A stretch of 64,000 nt of DNA from Vandiemenella viatica. Taxonomy: Eukaryota; Arthropoda; Insecta; Orthoptera; Morabidae. Both the position numbers and the translations under genes were made by a program. The notes beneath the pieces are model-generated. The model was not told the DNA's origin. It saw only the letters and a program-made list of their open reading frames with translations, and searched no databases. Shown here one piece after another: positions 12,101 through 24,100 of this stretch (position 1 is the first letter of the stretch; each line of letters begins with the position of its first letter). The stretch spans positions 15,734,148-15,798,147 of the forward strand of contig CM061914.1 of the NCBI GenBank assembly GCA_031002005.1. The letters run 5' to 3'.

Positions 12101-15100
12101 GGTAGAAGAGAACTGGAAAGTTAGAAAAAAATAACTTACATGGTTTTGGGTTTCCAGAGAAATCTTGGAACCCACTTATAGAATCAGTTTTTTTGAATGC
12201 ATGGTTTGGGGAGGGGTCAACATCCTGTAAATATCTAATTTTGTAAATAAGTTTGTCAATTGATGCATGTAAATAGTTTGTGTGAGTACTGAATTTTTAA
12301 GATGCAAGCATTTCACTTTATAAAGCAATTTGTTACAGTTTTGTATAGAAACGTTTGGTGTTTTCATGATGTTGTGACTTTCTACATTGTGCTGACAAAT
12401 TATCAGCTGTAAAATGTAAACAGACTGTTGTCATTAACAAGCAGACATCAAGTGTGTCATTTGGAGTGAAAATAATTGTAACTTAAGGTGATGGCATTGA
12501 ACGTTTGATCAGTGTCATGGACTATGTGCAGATGTTGTATGTAATGAAGAATTGTATTTGTTCATTGTAAAAATCATTATGGTTGATTGATTGTAATCTG
12601 TTTGTGTCGGCATTATGTGTACATTCAACCTGCTTAGATTGGTGACGGATTCAACCAATTTTAACTGTGTAAAATTAAGTGAATCCTGGGGAGGGGTTAT
12701 AACAGCCCTCATACCTGAATTTTGAGTAGTATTATACTGTATGAAGTATTTGTAGTGAGCTAAAGTTTGCTTGAATATGATCTGGTAAGTTTGTTTTGTA
12801 ATTTCTTGTAAATCAGTGTATATAGACTATGTTTTATGTAATAAAATTATTTAAAGTCCATTTAATATGTTTAAGAACCGAATGGTGCAAGAAAATTTCT
12901 TAAATATTTGTAATTCCATGTATTAATGTAAGTTACGATGTCTACAGGACAATTTTCTACAGTTTGAGACGATTTCTGTAAATAATTTTGTATTTAAGTA
13001 TCTCTAATTACCATTTCTGATCATTTTGTAATGTTGTTAAGTAATTTTGTATTAATTTCGATTGTTTTAATATGTTTGATTGTTTGAGTGATTGTTAATG
13101 ATCGAGAAATATCGGGCGGATGCCTTTGAAGAATTCTCGTAATTTCAATAGAGACTATATAAACAGATCGGCTGGAGAGAGTAGTTAGTTAGTTGAGTAT
13201 TCAGTGTTACAGAGAATTTCATCCAGTTGAGTTCACAGAGATTTTATTTGCGACGGCTCAGAAGTGCATCTCTGTATTGTAAATATGCTTGTGAATATCG
13301 CTGACTTGTTTTGATCACAATTAAACAAATCTTCAACATAACCTGTTTGGTGGACTTTTTAATTAATCAATATGTAAACTAAACCACTGAAGAACCGTAA
13401 TATGGCTACGTTGACAGAACGAGAAGTAATTAAAACATCCGAAATATGTTTACAAGTACAAAACCCTACTGTAAAAAATTATATTAAACTTGCATTATTT
13501 ATAAATTCGTTGTCTGACAAGAAGCTGCAAGAAAAAGCAAATTATCATTCCGATTTTCTTTTGCTTAAACTGTCCAAGCCATTTCGGCAAGTCTCGCACT
13601 AAATTTATCAAATATTTTATTGTTTCTATGAATTTTATCACAACTACAATTTCATTTTGTACTATGATATGAAGATTATGAGCATTACAGTGCACAAATA
13701 ACGATCAAAGCTCCTCTTTGCGTATCAATGACACTAATACCCATACTTTTGAAGAAACATTAGAAGCCGCATTGTAGCCTCTGGATTTTGAGAATTGCAA
13801 ATTGTGCTTAGCGAAAATGTCAATGACCAGACCAAATATGGTTTCTGCCCTGGTGTTAGCAATAAAGTATTCATTTGCAATGAAATCTTCAGAAATGATA
13901 CTCGGGTAAACGAAAACAAAATATCAGAAATAGGGGGGAAAAAATAAAAAAAATCAGGTGCTCTTATTTCTTCCATGATTTCAGGCAGCACTGTGGTAGT
14001 CACCAAATCAAGAATTTCAGTGTGTGTGTCACGAGGAAGCTATTTGTGAGCATCTCTTCATCTTCAGGTCGAGCCTTCAAAGAAAGAACATTTGATTTTG
14101 GTTGTTGGCTCCTCCAACAGACCCTTCCACCGCAACAGAATATGGTCGAGGTAACCGTGTTGTCCTTAATTTAGACGGAGAACTGTTCCAGGAAAAAAAT
14201 AAACAAAACAGAATTATGGTTGGCTAATGGAGAAGTGTGGACAGAATTGGAAATGTCATACAAAATCTGCTGTAATTTTGTATTCAAAAGAAGAGATTAT
14301 ATTTCACATTGCCCCCTCCCCCCCCCTCCCCAAAAAAAATAATAAATTAAAAGAGGATTTTTAGGTTTGTCAAATTGGATTTGGAAATGTGGAATTCAAC
14401 GTGTAACTTGTCTAAGTTTGTAAAATTGTACCCTACCAAAAAGGTGTGTGCCTGTGTTTGTACCACAGATATACATAATAGGCCATGCCTGACTGACTGT
14501 AGAAAAAAATAGGGGATATAGCCACTGCTATTCTGTCTCTCTCTAACGGTCAAATGGCATTAGAATACACATGGCTGTGACTGCATTCTCTATCTTGGAG
14601 CTCTGGGATATGAAAGGATGAGCAGTTTATTATATACACTATAAGTCTACACTCAGCTGTTCTTTTCTCTCTCTGTTTTTTTTTTTTTCCTCCCGGTTTT
14701 ATCCTTTCTGCATGCTCGGTCGCTCTCAAATTCCGGGTGGGTAAAATACCCATCTGGAATTTCCCGGGTTGGTACTGTTACCCACCATACCCACATTATA
14801 CGCCGGCCATGTGGGGAACACTTAAATCGCTAATGTGTCTGCCTGCATCTACATAAAAATCTGAAGGATGGATAGAAGCACTATCTCGAGGAAGCAATCC
14901 AATGACTGGTTAAATAAAGTGTCACAATTTGAAGTAATTTTTATGGAGGTGAATGGTTGTGATTTTATGTAAAAAAAAAAAAAAAAAAAGAATATTGTTA
15001 AAACAATTTGTGCCAAAATAATTGAAAAATAAGCTAACACAGTAAGGTATGTGAATCTTACTAGCAAATACCAAATTGTTTGATTAATTGGTTTGGCATC

Positions 15101-18100
15101 CATAAAATGCGTAGTTTTGGATAGCAGTGGGCTTCGTTCATATGCCGCTTGCATCCATTGCTTGAGTTTGCTCCTACAGTGATGTCATTCCAACAGCCAA
15201 TCAGCACTCGTTTCACTTCGGGCCCTACCTTTACTAGAATTACCTCGCCAACAGGCCTTCGATCGAATTGTACTTACAGTACCAGGAAGGAAAAAGGAGG
15301 GCACATGTTGACTTCCAAACCTGGAAAAGCCGCAACTTTGTTAGACAATTGGCTACCTGCAGCATAAGGAGAGAAAAACCCGAAAGTCTAAAAGTGCAAA
15401 GCCGACATGCATCCGAAAACATCAGCAATAAGTGGGACCCAAAAGAGTATGTTCCCACAATAATGCAAAGTTCGTATTACTCAGCCACTCAAACAAACAG
15501 CGGGGGTCACTGCCTTCCCTACCCACCTAGCTGCATAAACAGTTTCCTCACCTTTCTTCTCTGAACTCCAGAACCTCTGGCGCAAAGGTAAAAGTCAGCA
15601 ATATAATGCATGCACTACTTCTCATTGAGTCTTCAATATCTTGACTGATTTTTCAGCAGTTTTTGTCGAATTAAAACATATGGCCATTAATAGTGCCTAA
15701 AGTGAAACTTAGCAGGACACTATGTAACGTAAATCAAAGAATTTATCATTGATACATTTACTGTTTATTCCATTCTGGTTCACTCAGATACCGTAGGCCG
15801 TCGCAAACCACCAGATACATATATATTTAATTCTCAATCCACTCTGATACTGCACACGCTCTGTCACTTTTTTTTTCAACCAAAAAAAGTCTGCCTCTTT
15901 TGTTCTCTTACTCCTGAGATAATCCTCCCGCGTGCCTGCGATATTATAACACCATAATTCCATGGAGGAAGGAAATTCCTCCATGCGTAATTCTCACTGT
16001 GATGTTACATCCCAACCGGTGCGGTTTGATGAATGACGGGCTTGACAAAACCCAAAACTTCGTCACGAAATCAAACCTTTTCTGAAATGCTAACATCTGA
16101 GTGTAATTCACATAAAACACCCATCACAATATACACAAAATGAACATCTGAATAACTGGTATAACATTTAAAGATGAATATCTGGTGGTTGTGTGGCTAC
16201 ATTGTATTACATTAAGCCACAGATTCCTTAATTCTAAGTTCAAGATAGAAAATTCAGCACCAATTTAAAAATCAGAACATAAATACGAATGAAAAAAAAA
16301 AAAATAAACACAAATATCAGAACAAAAACCAACAACTCCGGCAGAGTAAATACACTGCCAACTGATTCTCTTAGCTGTTTTTGATCTTTAGACCAACAAA
16401 TACTCATTCAAACACTAAGTATGTGCGAACACGCACTACTGCACACGGAAACGCTACGCGCAAACTGACATAGCATGGCCTGCAGTGTACAGTGTGTAAC
16501 TTTGGGAAATACAACCAAGCTATATTTGCCACTCCCAAAATCAAAGACATGAAGAAAGAGTCCTTCTCCCTGGCGAAGCAACCGCCATTGCCACCACTGG
16601 CAAAATTCGAATCATGTGGTCATGTGTGTATATGGTATGCCCTATGTGGTCGGTGACGAAGTGATTAAACGGAAGGAGTAGATTGTTTGATAATTTTATC
16701 CCTGGTCTTCTATGAAACACTTGTAAGGCTTTAAAGATATGACATTAAAAGTTCCGCTAACCTCTCTCCCATCCGGGTACTCCAGTCTGTAAGCATTCTC
16801 CCTGAGTCGGGATCTAATTTTATATGGACCCTCATACAATACTTTAAACTTCCTTATCTCCTTCTTCAACTTGCAGGATTTAAAATGCGTCCGACCCAGA
16901 ACCCGATCCCCTACTGCGTATGTAGTAGGTCTTCCCCTCTCATCATGCTTTGCCTTATTCCTCGCAGCTGCTTTCCTTAGGTTCTCCTGCGCCTCTTTTA
17001 TCTTCTGATCGTAATCCACGGGGGCACTCTCAGGGAACTCAACAAGTTGCTTCACTATCCTTTCCGGAGGAGTATGGAACATTATCTCCGAAGGTACCAA
17101 TGATGTGGCATCATGAGGTAGGTTGTTGTGCACGTCCTCCCACTCTCCTACTGTGAAAGCCCAACTCTTATGGTTATCGCTGCACATCGTTCGGAACCAG
17201 CGCCCTATATCTCTCATTACCCTCTCACAAGGGTTTCCCTGTGGGTGATAAAATGACGTGGTCACTACCTCCACTCCTTCTGCCTTCAACCTCTCCGTCC
17301 AATTCTTGCTCCTGAACTGTGGGGCGTTGTCGGACAAAACCTTTTCAGGCTTCCCCACCTCTCGGAAAAATCCTTCCACCACTTTATTATCCAACACTCT
17401 TGCTGTAGCTTTCTTCAGCGGATACAATTTGATGTATTTCGAAAACACATCCATCACAACTAGGATCTGTGTAACCCCAGCTCTCGAAGAAGGGAGTGGT
17501 CCAAACACATCAACTGATACTAATTCCCTTGCCTTCGTTGGCAGGATATTCTTCATGTCTCCCCTCCGCAGTACATTATCTGCCTTCTCTCTCTGGCAAA
17601 CATCACATAACGACAATAATTTGGCAACCCTCCGTGCCATGTTGTTGCAATAACAATGTTCCTTTAAGACACAGTAACACTTGCTGGGCCCGTAGTGTCC
17701 GTAGCTTAGATGATGTTGTATAACGAGTTTATCTATGCATGCCTCCGGTACCCAGAGCCTCCAGTCTCGGCTATCTTCCGACCGACGCTGAAACACTACG
17801 CCCTTATGTAGTCGACAGAATCTAGCCAACTTCCCCTGATAACCAGGAACCAGTAATTGGTCTTTCACCATTTTGATCACCTCATCCTCTTCCTGAAATT
17901 TCTCGATATTCCTTAGATATTCCTCTACCTCCTCTTCATATTTCACTTGCTTCATAAAATTCCGCTGAAAATCATCTTGTTCCTCTACTCCTTCCTCTTC
18001 TTCCAAACCTACTGGCAGCCTAGATAAACAGTCCGCCACTTGGTTCTGTTTCCCCGGGAGATACTTAACTTCGAACTCAAACTCTTGCATAAACAAAGCC

Positions 18101-21100
18101 CACCGGGCCAACCTCCCATGGGTCAGTCTACAACTCATTAAGAAGGACAGAGCCTTATGATCCGTATAAACGGTCGTCTTCCTTCCCATAAAGATATGTC
18201 GAAACTTTTGAAAACTCCATACAATCGCAAGGCATTCCTTTTCCGTAATAGTGTAACGTAAATCAAAGAATTTATCATTGATACATTTACTGTTTATTCC
18301 ATTCTAGTTCACTCAGATACCGTAGGCCATCGCAAACCACCAGATACATATATATTTAATTCTCAATCCACTCTGATTCTGCACACGCTCTGTCACTTTT
18401 TTTTTTCAACCAAAAAACGTCTGCCTCTTTTGTTCTCTTACTCCTGAGATAATCCTCCCGCGTGCCTGCGATATTATAACACCGTAATTCCATGGAGGAA
18501 GGAAATTCCTCCATGCGTAATTCTCACTGTGATGATACAACTAACACGAGCAAAGTGCTTCTTTTCCAAAAAGGTTACCCACACGACCCAATGTAGAAAG
18601 ATGGTACAATCAAAATCTCTTAAACTTTTCAGTCCACATTGGACGTTGCCATCAAAGTACCACAATTTCCAAGGACTTCACCACCAGGAATGAAATCTTA
18701 AAATTTCTTTGATACTAACACCATAATTTTAAAATTTACCAGGACTTCGCTATAAAGAGCAAAATTTTGTAACTTGTATCGGACCTCGCCTTGAAGAGTA
18801 AATGTTATGAGTTATGTGGACCTCGTCTTGAATAGTAAATGTTATGAGTTATGTGGACCTCGTCTTGAATAGTAAATTTTATGATTTATGTGGACCTCGC
18901 CATGAAGAGTAAATGTTATGATTTATGTGGACCTCGCCTTGAATAGTAAATTTAATGATTTATGTGGACCTCGCCTTGAATAGTAAATTTAATGATTTAT
19001 GTGGACCTCGCCTTGAATAGTAAATGTTATGATTTATGTGGACCTTGCCTTGAAGCGTGAATTTTATAATCTGGCACCATCAAACTTCGCCGTCATCAGA
19101 CATTACTACAAGAAATTCTATGGATGGTGCTATCAGGAAAGTTTGCTCTTTTGCAAGTCTTGGAACAATTTTTAAAATTTTCTGGGAACATGGCAAGGAA
19201 GAAATTGTTTCTAAAAACTTGCTTTGATGTTACGATGATAGTAAAATTCTTTTTTCATGTTAAATCGGAAAGGAATACATTAAACATGGATTATCTTATT
19301 TTTTTCCTCATTACTTTGATAAGCAGTCATTATTCAACAAAATTGTTCTTTAAGTCAGGATAGCCAAACAAACTGCGGTTAACCATCTTTTGCTCACAGA
19401 ATCTTCACACATTTGACGGATGCTGCGATAAGGAGATGGCCGTGAAGCAACACCAAACCAGCCTCACCAAGCCGGGCAACAAGACAGCCAAGACGGTTCC
19501 TACAAGAGCACTGCCATGGATGGGCATTCTTGAAGACTCCATTGCAACAACCAAGTACCATCCTGATTTCGGTTTTTCACGGTTTCACAAAATGCCAGGA
19601 TGGTTCCTTCCTAAGGCCACGGCCGATCTTCTTTCCCATTCCTAGCTCCGACAAGTCACACACGGGGCCTATGAGCAACAGACAGGGACAGCTGTCTTCT
19701 CCGCCGGACGGCCGTATCAGATCCGGAGCACGGGGCTAGCTACTAGATGGCGCCACAGACGCAGCGAGTACGATGCCAGTGCCACAGCGACTGTGGGTCT
19801 ACTTAAGGGCAGCGCACAGCACACGGAGCTCTCTTCACGCCTGACCGTCGGGGCGACGTCATTCCGGTATCTGTGATTGTGTACTGTGAGACTGAGCCTA
19901 ATAAACCGGATCCTGGTATCAGCCGTGTTCTCGCAGTTACTCTCCACTGTCCGGGGGATATCCACGGCCTACCTTCGCTATTGAGCCATCTACCTCGTAC
20001 CGGGAACTCCATTCGACCTGCCCGACTCTTGATCTTTCCCGGATGGATTCGACATATATGTGGTTAATTCTGTGTGTAAGTATCTTTCATTTTCATTTCT
20101 GTGCATTTTGTAATGATTGTAATTGCTTTCGATTGTTTTTAATATGTTTTAAATTGTTTAAGTATTGTTAGAGTTCAAGAAACATCTGTCGGAAGCCTTT
20201 GGGGTATTCTGGAAATTTCTACGAAACTTAGATAAGCGATCAGCAGAGACGAATTATGAAACAGTTCTACGCGAACAGTAGTGCAAGTTTTTTCACCTAC
20301 GCACAGTACCGCATAGGCCAACGCTACAGGCCTCGTTCCAACTGAGGGGCCCCGTGCCCAGGAGTCTCGGGAGCCTACCCTGCACTTTCTTAATCCAACC
20401 CTGCTTGTGCAAGGAGACTTGTAGTGCAGTACTGTGAGAGAGTATAGCAGTACTGAGTGTAATCGCTGGAGCTTGTGTCTGCATGTGCAACCGTTATCTT
20501 TGGAGTCTGATGTTTTACGAGAAATAGAAATGAGTTAAAATCTGAAAGGTATCTGGACTAATTATTTCTTCATGTATAATAAACCACGAGATACCTAACA
20601 ATATCTTATAGCATTGTTGAAATTTTGATATAATACTGTCATTTTCATCTGGTTGACTATCACCACCAGTCGCCTCAGTTGTTAAATGGAATAAAATCTA
20701 ATATATTTATGTTTTGACAATCACAGTTTTCTTATTGAATTAAAATTTTAACTACCTGTACAAATTTATAGCCTTCTTCTGAAGCTGTGTATGCTATTTT
20801 TTTTCTATTATCTGTCTGTCACATTTTTATACACAAAATAGCTGAAGCAATACTTGGATTATTTACATAAAATTTCACTTTTAAATCAAAACTTTTGGGA
20901 AGACTAAAAAAGATAAGCTATTGGTACTCGTGCTATTACAATGCTTAATGTGTTCCTTTTATTCCTGTCCAGTCCTTTAATAACAATGATGCAAATTTCC
21001 TAATTTACTGTGAGCAAAATTTTTACTGTTTAATTCTTTTTACACGCTTTATATTAGCTTGACTTGTATGTATGTATGTATGTATGAATGTAACGGAATT

Positions 21101-24100
21101 TTACAACTCCATTTTGACCCACTTCCCGATGTCCGAGCTGTTTGAAATTTGGCACACATATTAAGAACTGGTGACAATACAATAATTTCATAGCTATATC
21201 CTGCTATGCTCATTACTTTGACAGTAACAACAGAAAAATGGTTGAATGTCTTGGAATTTTGCAATACAATTTTAACCCAATTCCAGATGTCAGAGTTGTT
21301 TGAAATTTTGCTCATGTATTGATAACTGATTACAATACAATAATTTCATAGCTATGTCTTGATATTCTGATTACGTTGACAGTAAAAACATAAAAATTTT
21401 GCACATGTTGACAATACAGTAGTCTCTTAGCAACGTCCTGCTATTCTCTTTACTCTGACGGTAACAATAGAAAAATGGTTGCCATGTAATGGAATCTTTC
21501 ACTTCAGTGTTTACTCGCTTCCTGACATCCGAATCGTTTTAAATTTTACACACTTATTAAGAACCGATAAAACAGTGTATCCTATACTTGATGGGATTAC
21601 TGAGTTAGGCAAATGCAGCCGCGACATTAGTGCACAGGTGCGATTCGAGTAATCTTCGTCATTTGGCGGCCACACCCTTCGGAGATTTCCCACCCAATAT
21701 AGCCATCGTCATCGTTCTCCAGTTTCCCGGGTGTGATTTACGAGCCTTGGTTGCTGTAGACGATCGTCTTCTGCTGTCTCCTATCCAGAAAGGTTTCTCT
21801 GTCTGAAGTCTCTTAACGTGATGTTGAATAGTAAGTATTCGAAATATTACTTCGTACTATTATAGAAAAGTAGCCATCCTCATTTACCGTGCTATTGGAT
21901 CTCTTGTTGAGTTGACCATTTAATTGTATTTTACTCGTGGGAATAATAATTAATAATGAAACTACATCTCAAAGAAAAAGAGAGATTGGCGAAGAAAAGC
22001 CAACAGTAAGAAAAATACTTTAGTGCACAGGTGCGATTCGAGAAATCTTCGTCATTTGGCGGCCACACCCTTCGGAGATTTCCCACCCAATATAGCCATC
22101 ATCATCGTTCTCCAGTTTCCCGGGTGTGATTTACGAGGCTTGGTTGTTGTAGACGATCGTCTTCTGCTGTCTCCTATCCAGTAAGGTTTCTCTGTCTGAA
22201 GTCTCTTAACGTGATGTTGAATAGTAAGTATTCAAAATATTACTTCGTACTATTATAGAAAAGTAGCCTTCCTTATTTACCGTGCTATTGGATCTCTTGT
22301 TGAGTTGACCACTTAATTGTATTTTACTCGTAGAAATAATAATTAATAATGAAACTACAACTCAAAGAAAAAGCCAACAGTAAGAAACATACTTTTTAAA
22401 CTATCTGAACTAAAAAGTTAAAAATAAAATTGTAGTTTAAAATACTAAAAACACGCTTTCGTAATAATGTGAACTAAAAGGTTAAAAATAATATTTAAAT
22501 ATAAACATTTTGTTTAACAGTGATAGGACGTCCCACAATTCAGGATAAATTAATTTTTTTGAATAAGCTTAAAGTATAACGTCACTGATTAAAACATTAA
22601 CTTTAATGTAAAAAAAGCGTGGGGTGCGCTCTACATAACTTTTGACAATGACTCTCTCTTTACAAACAGCCAACGACAAAAAATATAAGACAACTGAAAT
22701 AGCACCCCATGCTTTTTTACATTAAAGTTAATTTTGTAATCAGTGACTTTATACTTTAAGCTTATTCAAAAAAATTAATTTATCCTGAATTGTGGGACGT
22801 CCTATCACTGTTAAACAAAATGTTTATATTTAAATATTATTTTTAACCTTTTAGTTCACATTACTACGAAAGCGTGATTTTAGTTTTTTAAACTACAATT
22901 TTTTCTTTTCATTTCAACATACCCCTTATATCCCACATTCTCAATTATCTGCTTCATATATTCTAATCTCTCTCTTCCTCTGTAGTTCTTACCTTTGTCT
23001 GTTCCCTCCACTAACAAGTTAACAAATTCCGCACGCCTCAAAATATGACCTACCATCCTGTCTCTTCTTTCTGTAAGACTCTTCCACAAACTTCTTTCCT
23101 TGCCCATTATTTCCACAACACATTCATGTCGTACTATATCTGTCCATTTAATTTTAAGCATTCTTCTACAGCACCTTATTTCAAATACTTCAATTTTCCT
23201 TCATTCTAGTATCCCTTAAGTCCAGCTTCACTGCCATAAAATGCTGTGCTCCATACATTTTTTTCTGTGTCCTACATTAACATTTGACACTAAAAGATTT
23301 TTAATTTTCATAAAAGATCCTTTTGATAGTGCTATACTGTTTTTAACATCATTCCTGCTTCAGCCATCAATTGTAACTTTACTTTAACAAAATTCACTAA
23401 ATTTTCATATCGAATCCGACCTTATCATTTTTATATTTAATCTACTATTATTGCTATCATTTCTGCTACATTCAAGCACTATTGCCTTGCTTTGGTTTAT
23501 ATTTAGTCCAAAATCTTCCTTCAGTATTTTGTTCAAAACAGTAACTTCTCAATATCCTCAGCCTGTTCTGCTAACATGTCATCATCAAATTATAGCATAC
23601 TTATTTTTTTCTCCTTGAACACTTATGCCACATTAAAATATATATATATTTTTTTCACTTCATTTATAGCTTCTTCTACATACAAGTTTAATATTAATGG
23701 GGATAGACTGCAACTTTGTCTCCCACCCTCTTTAATTAATGCATGTCTCTCATCGTTCTCTACTTTTATTATAGTCATTGATTCTTATATAGTTTATAAA
23801 GTATTCTTCTATCTCAATATTTTAGACCTGACTTCTTTAAAATTTTGAAGTTCTCGTTGCACCTAACATTATCTAAAGCTTTTTCTAAATCAACAAACGC
23901 CATAAAAGTATCTTTGTTTTTCTTGATCCACACTTCAAGTATTAATCTTAAGGCCAGAATTACCTCCCTTCAACTGCAGTTTTTCCCAAACCCAAGATTC
24001 ACCTGCTATCCATTCTACTCCACTTTCTATTCTCCTGTATATTATTCTGGTCAGTAATTTTGAAGCATAATCAAATCATCTTTGTATATACAGTCAAACC

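Larger units (their letters stand above)
10136..13445 (+). mobile_element. LTR element A, gag-only, with extra leader after the second LTR
   Basis: Two 0.7 kb direct LTRs (10136-10861, 12698-13402) flank a 1.8 kb interior that holds only a gag-like gene. There is no protease, RT or integrase, so it would need proteins from a relative. About 43 bp of the sequence after the first LTR (GGCTACGTTGACAGGACGAG...) recurs after the second (13403-13445). The array therefore reads LTR-interior-LTR-start of interior, as left by recombination between two copies or a tandem insertion. Confidence 0.75.
15723..18539 (-). mobile_element. Ty3/gypsy element C, internally deleted
   Basis: Two LTRs of about 287 bp (15723-16009 and 18252-18539) lie within ACTA duplications (15719-15722, 18540-18543), so the ends are intact. 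The 5' LTR (right side, minus orientation) joins directly to the RNase H coding sequence at 18251. The leader, gag, protease and most of RT are therefore missing, while RNase H, integrase and the 3' region remain. Confidence 0.85.
4064..20054 (+). mobile_element. LTR retrotransposon B, 16 kb with nested inserts
   Basis: Two similar LTRs in direct orientation bound this interval (4064-4382 and 19715-20054). The sequence TATATG is present on both sides (4058-4063, 20055-20060), as expected for a target-site duplication. The flanking DNA is one interrupted older LTR, so this is a single insertion. Just inside the left LTR, TCAGAAGTGGGA looks like a primer-binding-site region. The interior keeps a gag-like start and an RT scrap, and the rest is later insertions and unrecognised sequence. 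It is probably Ty3/gypsy-type, judging by the RT scrap. Confidence 0.75.
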
